The notes beneath the pieces are model-generated. The model ran no database searches, had not been told where the DNA came from, and saw only the letters and a list, made by a program, of their open reading frames with translations. A stretch of 64,000 bases of DNA from Microplitis mediator (Eukaryota > Arthropoda > Insecta > Hymenoptera > Braconidae): assembly GCF_029852145.1 (NCBI RefSeq), contig NC_079973.1:24322422-24386421 (forward strand). The letters are read 5' to 3'. This document shows, piece after piece, positions 1-12,190 of this stretch. Positions within the stretch are counted from its first letter, which is position 1; every line of letters starts with the position of its first letter. Both the position numbers and the translations under genes were made by a program.

Positions 1-1556
1 ATGGAAAAAAGAATTGCTTTCATCCTTGTTTGTCTGCAGCGAACCTGACCGTGACAAAATATGGCTGTATACTTTCAACCCTTACGCACCTCATGCTCCT
101 CACCCATGGGAAGAAGTGAAGACTGTTGACAAACCTGATAGTCGATGGACTCTTTACAAACGGCCTTACATAAATGGTACTTATTTAAAATAACATTCAT
201 CATTTATAGAAAATTAATATAAGTTATATTTTTCTCACAGATATCAGCTTCTGTCAAAATCTCACATTTGACAAAACCAAAATCTTGGATGGCTATCCAC
301 TGAAAACAATTGGACGTCCCGCATATAAAAAAAATTGGACAAGCGATGAAGTTTATGGTAAAGAAGTTTTAAAAACTGAATTTCCGTATTTTCATGGTAC
401 GTTTTTTTCAACATTATTCTCAGAAATGAATGCCACACCAGTAATTAATTTCGATGATGAAGGCTACTTTGATAAAAACGAATCTTTCGGTTTTTTGAAA
501 TTATTAGTCAATGGTACATCCGATATCGGTACGGGTTTAAGACGATTCTACCATGTTCCGCCGGAACTTATTGATACAGTTAAACTGTATAATGAAGACG
601 GGTTTTTAATATTGACGTTGAAAAAAAAGTTTGAGCTACCTCTCGAAGTAATTGAGGACTACTGGACCACTGACATAATCATATTATCAATCGCGACGTT
701 ACTACTTACATCCGTAACAATATTCATTAATAATAATAACAGTTTCCGCGCAACTTTCTTAGATATTTTACGAATGATATTAGGCGGGGGTATAATGACG
801 ACACTTGAAAGATTTTCTATGCGTATTGTTTTTGTAATCGCGACAGTAGTACTTTTTATTTTAAATCCAGCCTTAGGTGGTTCTCTCTCAGCTTTGATGT
901 CTAACCCCGAACGTCAAAGTGTTGAAAATTTGCAAGACTTGCATACTTATAAATATCATGTTTACATCCACTTTGTCCAAAAACAATTTATCGACGAAGA
1001 AAATTTGTGGTTAGGTTTGGATCGTAAATATTTGCATTTTACAAATACGACTGATGTTGACTGTGACTATCGGGTATTAAATGACTCAACTGCTGCGTGT
1101 ATCGCTTTTTCTTCTCGTCAAATACGTAGTGCTAAGAAATATCAAAAGCAATTATACGTATCTGATTCACTTATATTCAAAACATATTTTACTTTTTGGA
1201 CCCGACGTAACTGGGCATTGAAAAATCGAGTTGATCAAATAGTAATCCGATTAACAGAAGCAGGTATCATAAATCACTGGAATAGGAAAGGATTCAGCGA
1301 ACCTTTAAAAAAATTAAGAGCCAAGGAAAAACTGGAGGAGAGTTCAGAATTTTTCCAAATTCAATTAGAAAACGTATTATTCGCTATTACGTTTTTTGTA
1401 TTGGGTTCAATTTTCGGAATAATTATGTTTATCACCGAAAGATATTTAAAAAGGCAAGTAATGCGTTTAGAACCGCCGGAAAAAAAATTAAAATTGCGAC
1501 AAAAAATTGTCATTATCAATAAAAGAATTGTGATTCTCAATAAATACATTAAATAG
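1..1556 (+). CDS. Divergent ionotropic receptor (IR), copy A, 5' end outside window
   Basis: Likely ligand-gated cation channel of the insect chemosensory IR family, acting in the plasma membrane of sensory neurons. Exons are <1-176 and 241-1556; the 64-nt intron 177-240 (GT..AG) removes an in-frame stop and joins the two exons through a split Asp codon. The visible 496 residues carry half of the ligand-binding lobe, three membrane segments (TTDIIILSIATLLLTSVTIF; the stretch ending GGSLSALMS, which aligns with the M3/SYTANLAA position of glutamate receptors; and a C-terminal helix near LENVLFAI), and the S2-end motif RLTEAGIINHW typical of IRs. It is nearly identical to copy B in the first two thirds of the last exon and differs more toward the C-terminus. 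The first exon and most of the second lie left of the window. The exact IR number cannot be assigned. Confidence 0.85.
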
Positions 1557-2086
1557 TTAGGGTGCTTACAAATATTAGTCTTTGCGTGGATTTCAAATGT
1601 TGTAACGAAAAATTGTCTTTATCAATCAAAGAATAGTTATTATGATTAGATGTCGATAGTTCAGTCGTATTCGCTTATTTATAAACTGTGGTATTTTTTA
1701 ATCGTTTTTCAAAACACTCAGCAATGACCGTTGCTATAATCTATAATTAGATTTAAAGTTTCTGTGTGACAATATTAAGTGATTTTAGCTCTAACGTTCA
1801 TGTATATTTAGTACTTATGAATCGTTAGTAAATTTTATTAACTTACAAAGTTCGGGTTATTTGCAACCTACGATTCATTATCTATTGATGTTCTTTCAAT
1901 TAGATCATGTCACAAGAACATTTTTAAAATACTTTGTGACACCTTGTTTGATATTTATTTTAGCCTGGATAAGTATTATCTAATGAGTAAACTAATAGAT
2001 TAATTTATGATTATAAAATATTCCTGGGAGAAGATAATTTAGAACTCACGAGATCTTAATAACGTAACGTAAATATAATTTTTTTT
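1557..2086. other. 3' flank of receptor unit A, conserved with units B and C
   Basis: Non-coding. It aligns base by base with the sequence after copy B (7748-8260) and after copy C (11139-12010), for example at ATTCATTATCTATTGATG and GAACTCACGAGATCTTAAT. It is part of the duplicated unit and includes the 3' UTR. It ends where the inverted-repeat element at 2087 begins. Confidence 0.75.
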
Positions 2087-4903
2087 GCACTCCTCGGAAG
2101 CGAAGCGGAGAGGTTGTGCTTCATAACCAACCTGTCAAGGTCACACGATTTCCACTCATTGAAGTGCATATATTTTTTTTATATTACTCTTACACATTAT
2201 GAAAAACACATCAATATAAAGCTGATACACTAATAAATAATCCTGATACTTTTTTTAATTTGTTTAATATGTATTAATATAAAAAAAAGTTCATTAAAAA
2301 AAATTTATCGTGGACGTCCATTAGTCTGTGGTTCAAAAAAAACGGCGTGGTACGGATATCTCGAGAACGACTTGACGAAACTACTTAATTTTTTTTTCAA
2401 AATTTTCAGAAATAAGCAAAGAAGGTTCCTTTCGAAAATCACTACTGTAGGCCTTCTCGTTTTTTTAAAAATAAATTATTACGGTTAAAACCGGCAATCT
2501 TACATGTAAACAAACACACACTGCCGCCATTTTTCATTAGGAATGTTCTCCTTATTTATTTTTTTTTTTACTTTTATTACCGTATATTTACCATGGAAAT
2601 TTCTATGGGAAAAGAGCGGGATATTCAATTTTATTCGAAATTTAACTTTTAAAAAAAAACATAACATAACCCTTGCGACATTAAAAACATTCTGGATACA
2701 CTCTGGAAATATTCTGGTAACACGATGCAACCATACGGACTCCAGAGTATTTCCAGAATGGTTTTGTGCCCTTTTCTGAGAGTGAACCCAGAGTATTTCC
2801 AGAGCGGATACGGAGTAAATCCAAAGTGTTTCCAGAAAGTATCCAGAGTGGATACAAACTGACACCGTTATGCATCCACATTAAACACAAACTGATACCA
2901 AAGTGTTTTCAGAATTTTTCCAGAGTGGGATCAGAGTGGGATCAGAGTGAATACATACTCAAACCAGAGGGTATTCAGAGTAAATGAATACTGAAAGAAA
3001 AAAAAATTTACCGAAATATATTATTTTAAGAATATTTAAGAGCATTTATTGAATACGAAAATCAATTTTTTTTTGTCATTACATGAAACGTATTTTATGT
3101 TTCTGGATTATAAAAACAATTTTTTCAAGAAAACAAAAATATTTGACATTATTGTCACAATGTAATATAGCATCTACCATATGACCATCCAAACAGGCAC
3201 TTGTCACTCTGTCAAATAACAGAGAAATACCCGTGACAGAATTATTTTTAAATATAGAATATAAAAACTCTGAAACACCTATCTAACCAGGAACAGGACA
3301 ATCATAAGTTAGGCGCGATCTAGCGGCGAACACTGAACTACTTCCACTGCTGCTTAGCACCAGTGACTTTCTCCTCCTTCACATATATCTTCTCCCAGCA
3401 AATTTTTCTTTCAAGTCTTTCACATTAAAACCCGGGTCAAAGCAAAATTTTTTTTTTGGGATAAAAATACTTAATGAAAATAACAATTTTTAAAAAAACA
3501 ATTGTTTCTTAAAAAATGTTTTTTATTGCTAAAAAGCGAATTTGCTAATTAATGACTTTTTTGTATTTATTAAAAAGTATTCATAAAAATTACTGTTATT
3601 CATAATTCCTTAAGCAATTGAGTTAGAGCTTCGGTTACAAGCTCGATTTGTTTAATGATTAATGGATAATAAAAAAGACTTGAAGTGTTGTAGTTGTGTC
3701 TTCAATAAGTTATTTTAATAACAATAGAGAAGAACAGAAAGGTAGCGACAACTCCAAGTGTACAATAATTTAAAAAATTATATAAAAGATTAAAAAAAAA
3801 TTTTTTCTACAAAATCAAACGCATGGTTATTTTTAGTATTTGAAAAAAATATTGCGTGAAAATTTATTTGTTTACAACAAATTGTTTGTTTAGCAAACAA
3901 ATAATAAATGAATGAAAAAAATTTTTTTTCTAATATAACAGAACATGATAAATGATTACTTAAAAAAAATAATGGTTCCTTAATATCAATATTGAGTAAA
4001 AAAAAAAATTGTTAATTAGCTAATGCGCTGTTTAGCAAAAAAAAATTTTTTTAAGAAACGATTTTTTTCTTAAAATTCCTTATTTTTATTAAGCGTTTTT
4101 TTCCCAAAAAAAAATCTTATTAAATCTAATTAGCAATGTATTTGTTTATGACAATTATTTAAACAATGCAAGTAAAAATTTTTTTCAAATTATTGTTATG
4201 TAGCTTTCAACAATAAAAAAACAAAATAATCAAAAAAATAAATTTTCTTGATTGCTTTATTTACGTTTTTTTGTTTTTCAATGGCTTAGATTGTTAATAA
4301 AATCGAAATTTTTTTATTTTTTCACCAGCTATCTTTTCTAAACCCTTTCAAGAATAGCCTTAAGAAGTAAAAAAAATTCGGGGTTTTTAGTTTGGAAATA
4401 ATCAGGGTTTTTATGTAAACTTTCAACAAGTAAAAATTAACTTATTAACAAAAGCATAGTTAATTAAAAAATTGGGGTTAAAATTATTTTTCTGTAAATT
4501 ATTATTGATTTATGAGTTTAGAAAGTACCCAATTTTTTTTATTCCTTAGTATTTAAATTTTATCGATTCTGGGCCCATTTTGAAAACACTCTGATTTCAT
4601 CCTGTACTCATTTTGAGCCCATTTTGAAAACACTTTGATTTCATTCTGGACTCACTGTGGGCCCATTCTGAAAACACTTTGATTTCATTCTGGATTCACT
4701 TTGAGTCCATTCTGAAAACACTTTGATCTACTCTGGATCAATTCTGAAACCACTTTGGTTTCACTCTGGAAAAAGGGCACAAAACCACTCTGGAAACATA
4801 CTGGATTTAGAATGTTTACATTCTGACTATGATTCCAGAGTGTTTCCAGAGTGGGTTGAAGGTCGCAAGGGAAGCGTTCGAGGCGAGCACTTTTGGATTT
4901 TCC
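2087..4903. mobile_element. 2.8 kb inverted-repeat (foldback-like) element inserted between receptor units
   Basis: The B-C spacer lacks this block: there the sequence passes directly from the GAAATCTAATTTTTTTTT region into CAAATTTTAGATTTACATT. Here the same junction is split, and AATTTTTTTT flanks both sides (2077-2086 and 4904 onward), a possible target duplication. Arms at about 2685-2990 and 4560-4860 are inverted copies of each other: the - strand of the left arm and + strand of the right arm both contain AGGGCACAAAACCA near GAGTG/CTCTGGAAA motifs. Each arm holds many degenerate subrepeats of about 25-35 bp built on CCAGAGTG and TTTCCAGA. The core (3000-4560) is A/T-rich with no credible gene. 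No transposase was seen, so it is non-autonomous if mobile. Short ORFs over the arms are translated repeats. Confidence 0.7.
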
Positions 4904-5662
4904 AATTTTTTTTTAATTTTAGATTTACATTGATATTCTGAGATCTACTCAGTTTCATGTACATCTCGCGTTGAATCTGATTCTTTTTTTTAAAACGTCT
5001 TGAAAGTTTTCTCAAATCTAAATTTACGATTTGATTATTCGGCCTTTTTTAGCTTTGATCCCGTTATTTATGTATATGTATATTCAATTATCAGGATAAT
5101 TGCTATCTATTCTAATAAAAAAAAAAATAATAACGGACTTAAAAAATTATACATAGAATCATTGTGGACTTGCAATACTTCGGAAAAGCTTTTACGTTAA
5201 TAGGAAGGAATAATATAGCCGGTAATACCTGCTACTTATGCAAAGTATCCTGAAATCGATATTAACAAACTGATGATTATCACCAACGCCATGCGAAAGC
5301 TGTAGATTAAATTTGTTAATATGACTGTGACCTATATCTGACGTGGCTTTTTACTGCTAATGAGTGGGTACGCGTGTCTTTTTTGCGTTGAACGTGATCA
5401 GTCCCAAGTCACAAATGTTGAGTTGAACAAAATAGAATAGTTGTGATGAAGGAGCAGTCAATTACTCTATCTTACTTCAACACTACTATCGTCGTGTTTT
5501 TACTGCAACTGGGAATTTTTTTTATTTTTCAAACGCTTATTTCACTTTTGCGACGAGAATAAAAAATTTTTTATCGCGATTATCATGAGACAACTGAATT
5601 ATAGTTTCAAAACTTGAAATTAAGTGTACATTATGAATTTCTTATCCGATTATTAAAAAATC
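4904..5662 (+). promoter_or_regulatory. Conserved upstream region of receptor copy B
   Basis: This stretch is strongly conserved with 8260-9052 ahead of copy C. The best block includes CTGATGATTATCACCAACGC and TGACGTGGCTTTTTACTG at about 5265-5358. An arthropod-type initiator-like TCAGT lies near 5398. Conservation partly reflects recent duplication, so promoter function is inferred from position only. Confidence 0.4.
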
Positions 5663-7747
5663 ATGATAACGATGTGGATAAGAATCATAAACTGGTGGTT
5701 ATTGTTCACCTATTCCTTTAGGGAAATTGAGGGATTGATTCCATTATTTAACTCGGAAAATCCCATTGATTCTTACAAATATCAACAAATGGTAAGTAAA
5801 TGTTATTTAATACATACTTTTAAAACATTTTCGAGTTATTACAACTAATGACTTCTTGTTCACAGAGAGAAATTATAAAATTGTGCTTTTCGAATCGTTC
5901 GAATCCTCTAGTGCTTACTGATAACTTAATAAGCATAATAGACCAAGATGCTCGGAAGTCAATCACGTCAACCATTATTGTTATAAATAATAAATTTAAA
6001 GCGAAGAATATTCAAACATTCAACCCATCGAGGCCCACATATATTTTGTCGACTGATTCTAATGAACAACTTGACACTTTTCTTCGGGAGTTTGAATCCA
6101 TGGTAACCTGGAGTATCGAGTCGTTGTTTTTCGTTGTTGACTTCACTGATAACAATTGTTGCATCAATGCTTCGAAAGTGCTACAGATTTTATGGAAAAA
6201 AGAATTGCTTTCATCTTTGTTTGTCTGCAGCGAACCTCACAGTGACAAAATATGGCTGTATGCTTTCAACCCTTACGCACCTCATGCTCCTCACCCCTGG
6301 GAAGAAGTGAAGACTGTTGACAAACCTGATAGTCGATGGACTCTTTACAAACGGCCTTACATAAATGGTACTTATTTAAAATAACATTCATCATTTATAG
6401 AAAATTAATATAAGTTATATTTTTCTCACAGATATCAGCTTCTGTCAAAATCTCACATTTGACAAAACCAAAATCTTGGATGGCTATCCACTGAAAACAA
6501 TTGGACGTCCCGCATATAAAAAAAATTGGACAAGCGATGAAGTTTATGGTAAAGAAGTTTTAAAAACTGAATTTCCGTATTTTCATGGTACGTTTTTTTC
6601 AACATTATTCTCAGAAATGAATGCCACACCAGTAATTAATTTCGATGATGAAGGCTACTTTGATAAAAACGAATCTTTCGGTTTTTTGAAATTATTAGTC
6701 AATGGTACATCCGATATCGGTACGGGTTTAAGACGATTCTACCATGTTCCGCCGGAACTTATTGATACAGTTAAACTATATAATGAAGACGGGTTTTTGA
6801 TATTGACGTTGAAAAAAAAGTTTGAGCTACCTCTCGAAGTAATTGAGGACTACTGGACCACTGACATAATCATATTATCAATCGCGACGTTACTACTTAC
6901 ATCCGTAACAATATTCATTAATAATAATAACAGTTTCCGCGCAACTTTCTTAGATATTTTACGAATGATATTAGGCGCGGGTATAATGACGACACTTGAA
7001 AGATTTTCTATGCGTATTGTTTTTGTAATCGCGACAGTAGTACTTTTTATTTTAAATCCAGCCTTAGGTGGTTCTCTCTCAGCTTTGATGTCTAACCCCG
7101 AACGTCAAAGTGTTGAAAATTTGCAAGACTTGCATACTTATAAATATCATGTTTACATCCACTTTGTCCAAAAACAATTTATCGACGAAGAAAATTTGTG
7201 GTTAGGTTTGGATCGTAAATATTTGCATTTTACAAATACGACTGATGTTGACTGTGACTATCGGGTATTAAATGACTCAACTGCTGCGTGCATCGCTTTT
7301 TCTACTCGTCAAATACGTGGTGCTAAGAAATATCAAAAGCAATTACACGTATCTGATTCACTTATATTTAAAACATATTTTACTTTTTGGACCCGACGTA
7401 ACTGGGCATTGAAAAATCGAGTTGATCAAATAGTACTCCGATTAACAGAAGCAGGTATCATAAATCACTGGAATAGTAAAGGATTTAGCGAACCTTTAAA
7501 AAAATTAAGAGCCAAGGAAAAACTGGAGGAGAGTTCAGAATATTTCCAGATTCAATTAGAAAACGTATTATTCGCTATTATCTTTTTTATATTGGGTTCA
7601 ATTTTCGGAATAATTATGTTTATCACCGAAATATATTTAAAAAGACAAGTAATGCGTTTAGAACCGCCGGAAAGAAAATTAAAATTGCGACAAAAAATTG
7701 TCATTATCAATAAAAGAATTGTGATTCTCAATAAATACATTAAATAG
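5663..7747 (+). CDS. Divergent ionotropic receptor (IR), copy B, complete
   Basis: Complete 648-residue receptor in three exons: 5663-5791, 5866-6367 and 6432-7747. Intron 1 is 74 nt (GTAAGT..CAG) and intron 2 is 64 nt (GTACTT..CAG). The chosen ATG opens a hydrophobic leader (WIRIINWWLLFTYSF) consistent with a signal peptide; a second in-frame ATG follows three codons later. Residues 44-210 form a short N-terminal region. Residues about 226-350 and 435-580 are the two halves of the ligand-binding domain, split by M1 (about 354-374), a pore region and M3 (about 405-431, ending SLSALMS). M4 is about 587-610, followed by a basic tail. RLTEAGIINHW near the end of S2 is an IR hallmark. The family senses odours, tastes, humidity or temperature; which is not predictable here. 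The protein is A-like in its first two thirds and C-like at the C-terminus. Confidence 0.9.
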
Positions 7748-8424
7748 TCAGGATGCTCACAAATATTAGTCTTTGTGTGGTTTTCAAATGTTGCAACAAA
7801 AAATTTTCTTTATCAATCAAAGAATATTTATAATGATTCGACGTCGATAATTCAATCGTATCCGCTTTTTTGAAGTGTGTTATTTTTAAATCTTTTTTGA
7901 AAACACTCACTAATGACCGTTGCTATTATCTATAATCATATTTAAAGTTTCTGTGTGACAATATTGAGGAATTTTAGCAATAATGTTCTTTATTTATATA
8001 TTTAGTACTCATAAATCGTTATTAAATTTTATCAACTTACAAAGTTCGGGTTATTTGCAACCTACGATTCATTATCTATTGATGTTCTTTCAATTAGATC
8101 ATGTCACAAGAACATTTTTAAAATACTTTGTGACACCTTGTTTGACATTTATTTTAGCCTGAATAAATGTTATCTAATGAATAAATTAATTTATTAATAA
8201 AAAATATTCCTGGGAAAAAATAATTCAGAACTCACGAGATCTTAATAAAGTGACGGAAATCTAATTTTTTTTTCAAATTTTAGATTTACATTAATATCCT
8301 GAGATCTACTTAGTTTCATGTACATCTCGTTGAATTTGATTCTTTTTTTTAAGAGGTCTTGAAAGTTTTCTCAAATCCAAATTTACAATTTGATTATTCG
8401 GCCTTTTTTAGCTTTGATCCCTTA

Positions 8425-8499
<75 letters not shown>

Positions 8500-9052
8500 T
8501 GGGCGGATAATTGCTATTTATTCTAATAATAAAAATAATAATAACGGACTTAACAAATTATGCATGGAATCATTGTGGACTTGTATTACTTCAAAAAGCT
8601 TTTACGTTAACAGTAAGGAATAATATAGCCGGTAAAATCTGATACATGTGCAAAGTGTCCTGATATCAATATTGACAAACTGATGATTATCACCAACGCC
8701 ATGCAAAAGCTGTAGACTAAATTTCTCTATATGACTGTGACCTATATCTGACGTGGCTTTTTACTGTACATTAGTGGGTACGCGTGTCTTTTTGTGTCGA
8801 ATGTGATCAGTCGCAAATGCTGAGTTGAGCAAAATTGAATAGTTGCGATGAAGGAGCAGTCAATTACTCGATCTTACTTCGTCCTGTTTTTACTGCAACT
8901 GGGAATTTTTTTGGTTATTTAAACGCTTCTTTCACTTTTGCGACGACAATAAAAAATTTTTTATCGCGATTATCATGAAACAACTGAATTATAGTTTCAA
9001 AAATTGAAATTAAGTCTATATTATGAATTTATTTTTCAATTATTAAAAAATC
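7748..9052 (+). other. B-C spacer: 3' flank of copy B and upstream region of copy C
   Basis: Non-coding spacer representing the uninterrupted form of the duplicated unit. Positions 7748-8260 match the sequence after copies A and C. Positions 8260-9052 match the upstream region of copy B, including the conserved block around 8680-8765. It contains the long TA microsatellite at 8425-8494. It serves as the empty-site reference for insertions at 2087-4903 and 11429-11787. Confidence 0.75.
8425..8494. repeat. (TA)n microsatellite
   Basis: About 70 bp of almost uninterrupted TA repeats. The equivalent place before copy B (about 5065-5095) has only a short TATGTATATGTATATT tract, so the locus has expanded since duplication. 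Confidence 0.95.
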
Positions 9053-11138
9053 ATGACAACGATGTGGATAAGAATCATAAACTGGTGGTTATTGTTCACC
9101 TATTCCTTTAAGGAAATTGAGGGATTGATTCCATTATTTAACTCGGAAAATCCCATTAATTCCTACAAATATCAACAAATGGTAAGTAAATGTTATTTAA
9201 TTCATACTTTTAAATACATTATCGAGTTATTACAACAAATGACTTCTTGTTCACAGAGAGAAATTATAAAATTGTACTTTTCAAATCGTTCGAATCCTCT
9301 AGTGCTTACTGATAACTTAATAAGTATAATAGACCAAGATACTCGGAAATCAATCGCGTCACCCATTAACGTTATAAATGATAAATTTAAAGCGAAGAAT
9401 ATTCAAATATTCAACCCATCGAGGCCTACATACATTTTGTCGACTAATTCTAATGAACAACTTGACACTTTTCTTCGGGAGTTTGAATCCATGGTAACGT
9501 GGAGTATCGAGTCGTTGTTTTTCATTGTTGACTTCACTGACAACAATTATTGCATCAATGCTTCGAAAGTGCTACAAATTTTATGGAAAAAAGAATTGCT
9601 TTCATCCTTATTTGTCTGCAGCGAACCTGACAGTGACAAAATATGGCTGTATACTTTCAACTCTTACGCACCTCATGCTCCTCACCCATGGGAAGAAGTA
9701 AAAACTGTTGAAAAACCCGATAGCCGATGGACTCTTTACAAACGACCTTACATAAATGGTACTTATTTAAAATAACATACGTCATTTATAGAAAATGAGT
9801 AACAGTATTTATTTTTCCACAGATATCAGCTTTTGTCAAAATCTCACATTTGACAAAACTAAAATCTTGGATGGCTATCCACTGAAAACTACTGGACATC
9901 CTATATTTAAAAAAAATTGGACTCGAAATGAAGTTTATGGTAAAGAAGTTGTAAAAACTGAATTTTCGTATTTTCCTGGTATGTTTTTTTCAACATTATG
10001 CGAAAAAATGAATGTCACGCTAGTAATTAATTTCGATGATGAAGGCTACTTCCATAAAAACGAAACTTTCGGTTTCTTAAAATTGTTAGTTAATGGTACA
10101 TCTGATATAGGTATGGGTTTAAGACACTTCGCTGAAGTTCCAGCAGAACTTATTGATACAGTTAAACTATATAATGAAAACGGGTTTTTGATATTGACGT
10201 TGAAAAAAAGGTTTGAGCTTCCTCTCGAAATAATTGAGGACTACTGGACCACTGACATAATCGTATTATCAATAGCAACGTTACTAATTACATCCGTAAC
10301 AATATTTATCAATAATAATAACAGTTCCCGCGCAACTTTCTTAGATATTTTACGAATGATATTAGGCGGGGGTATAATGACGACACTTGAAAGATTTTCG
10401 ATGCGTATTGTTTTTGTAATCGCGACAGTAGTACTTTTTATTTTAAATCCAGCCTTAGGTGGTTCTCTCTCAGCTTTGATGTCTAACCCCGAACGTCTAA
10501 GTGTAGAAAGTTTGCAAGACTTGCATACTTATAAATATCATGTTTACATCCACTTTATCCAAAAAAAATTTATTGACGAAACAAATCTGTGGTTAGGTTT
10601 GGATCGTAAATATTTGCATTTTACAAATACGACTGATGTTAACTGTGACTATCGGGTATTAAATGACTCAACTGCTGCGTGCATCGCTTTTTCTACTCGT
10701 CAAATACGTGCTGCTAAGAAATATCAGAAGCAATTACATGTCTCGGACTCATTTATTCTCAAATCGTATTTTACTTTTTGGACCCGACGTAACTGGGCAT
10801 TGAAAAATCGAGTCGATCAAATAGTACTACGATTAACCGAAGCTGGTATCATAAAACACTGGAATAGTAAAGGAATTTACGAACCTTTAAAAAAATTAAG
10901 AGCCAAGGAAAAACTGGAGGAGAGTTCAGAATATTTCCAGATTCAATTAGAAAACGTATTATTCGCTATTATCTTTTTTATATTGGGTTCAATTTTCGGG
11001 ATAATTATGTTCATCGCCGAAATATATTTAAAAAGACAAGTATTGCGTTTAGAACCGCCGGAAAGAAAATTAAAATTACGACAAAAAATTGTCATTATCA
11101 ATAAAAGAATCGTGATTCTCAATAAATACATTAAATAG
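9053..11138 (+). CDS. Divergent ionotropic receptor (IR), copy C, complete
   Basis: Complete 648-residue paralogue with the same architecture as copy B: exons 9053-9181, 9257-9758 and 9823-11138, introns of 75 and 64 nt. Intron 1 (GTAAGT..CAG) is a multiple of three and has no stop, so unspliced RNA would stay open through it; in copy B it is 74 nt and would shift frame. Signal-like leader, ligand-binding halves, M1, M3 ending SLSALMS, M4 and the RLTEAGI motif are all present. The first third of exon 3 differs from A and B (for example PIFKKNWTRNEV against PAYKKNWTSDEV). The last 120 residues are almost identical to B. Probably a membrane chemoreceptor channel like its neighbours; ligand unknown. 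It is the last full unit of the array. Confidence 0.9.
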
Positions 11139-12190
11139 TCAGGGTGCTCACAAATACTAGTCTTTGTGTGGTTTTAAATGTTGCAACAAAAAATTGTCTC
11201 TATCTATCAAAGATTAGTTATTATGATTCGACGTCGATAATTCAGTCATATCCGTTTTTTCGAAATGTGTTATTTTTAAATCCTTTTTGAAAACACTCGC
11301 TAAGGACCGTTGCTATAATCTATAATTATATTTATAGTTTTTGTGTGACAATATTAAGCAATTTTAGCAATAATGTCCTTCCTTTATATTTAATATTGAT
11401 GAATCATTATTAAATCATATCAACTTAATACACGGAGAGAAATCCATGGTAACAATTATAATATATTATGGGAATGGTTACCATAATGCATAATAATCGG
11501 TTTTTTTGAAATGTTGATTATAGGAACGGCACCCATATATATTATAGTTATCAATACTATAATATTATCGTAATCGTTACCATATATGGTAATCATTACC
11601 ATGATTCTTTCACATGCGATGTAGGAACAGTTACCATAATGATGGGAATTGTTCCCATACTTATAGAAACTTTTCCCAGAAAGTATGGGCCTATATCCCA
11701 TAATTCTAAGTAATCATTACCATAAGGGTATGGGATGATATTTCATAAACGTACTAGGAACGGTTACCATTAATTTCTCTCCGTGTAGGTTAGTATTAAT
11801 TACAACCTAAGCTTCATTATCAATTGCTGTTCTTGTAATTAAATTATGTCACAAGAAGATTTTGAACTACTTTTTGATATCTTGTTTGATATTTATCTTA
11901 GCCTGAATAAGTATTATCTAGTGAATAAATTAATAGATTAATTTATTATTATAAAATATTCCTGGGAGAAATTAATTTAGAACTCACGAGATCTTAATAA
12001 AGTAACAGAAATCTAATTTTTTTCTCAAATTTTAGATTTACATTGATGTCCTGAGATTTACTTAATTTCATGTCAATCTCTTTAAATCTGATTTTTTTTC
12101 TTCACGAGGCCCCGAAAGTTCTCTAAAATTCAAATTTACAGTTCGATTATTCGGCCTTTTTTAGCTTTGATCTCTTTATATATATATATA
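11139..12190. other. 3' flank of receptor unit C and truncated start of a further unit
   Basis: Positions 11139-11428 and 11788-12000 match the flanks of A and B. Positions 12007-12185 match the start of the region that precedes copies B and C (GATTATTCGGCCTTTTTTAG is shared). No receptor exon follows. The segment is split by the small element at 11429-11787. Confidence 0.7.
11429..11787. mobile_element. MITE-like element with TACACGGAGAGAAAT ends
   Basis: Perfect 15-bp terminal inverted repeats, TACACGGAGAGAAAT at 11429-11443 and its complement at 11773-11787. The interior is dominated by inverted GGTAAC/GGTTACC and ATTACCAT motifs. Units A and B run through CAACTTACAAAGTTCGGG at this place without it, so it entered after the duplication. 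Ends carry TA, as in Tc1/mariner-type insertions. No coding capacity. Confidence 0.85.

Larger units (their letters stand above)
1..12190 (+). repeat. Tandem array of about 3.4 kb receptor gene units
   Basis: B and C exon 3 starts are 3391 bp apart. A and B are 6191 bp apart, which equals one unit plus the 2.8 kb inserted element. After copy C the unit sequence continues to about 12190, where homology to the pre-gene region stops in a short TA tract instead of leading to a fourth gene. Repeat junctions therefore lie near the TA-rich tract. Confidence 0.8.

Noticed and set aside
2500..2990. Overlapping open frames of 69-121 codons on both strands
   Set aside because: They translate the subrepeat arm of the inverted-repeat element; the inverted arm at 4723-4941 gives the same peptide motifs, so they are repeats rather than genes.
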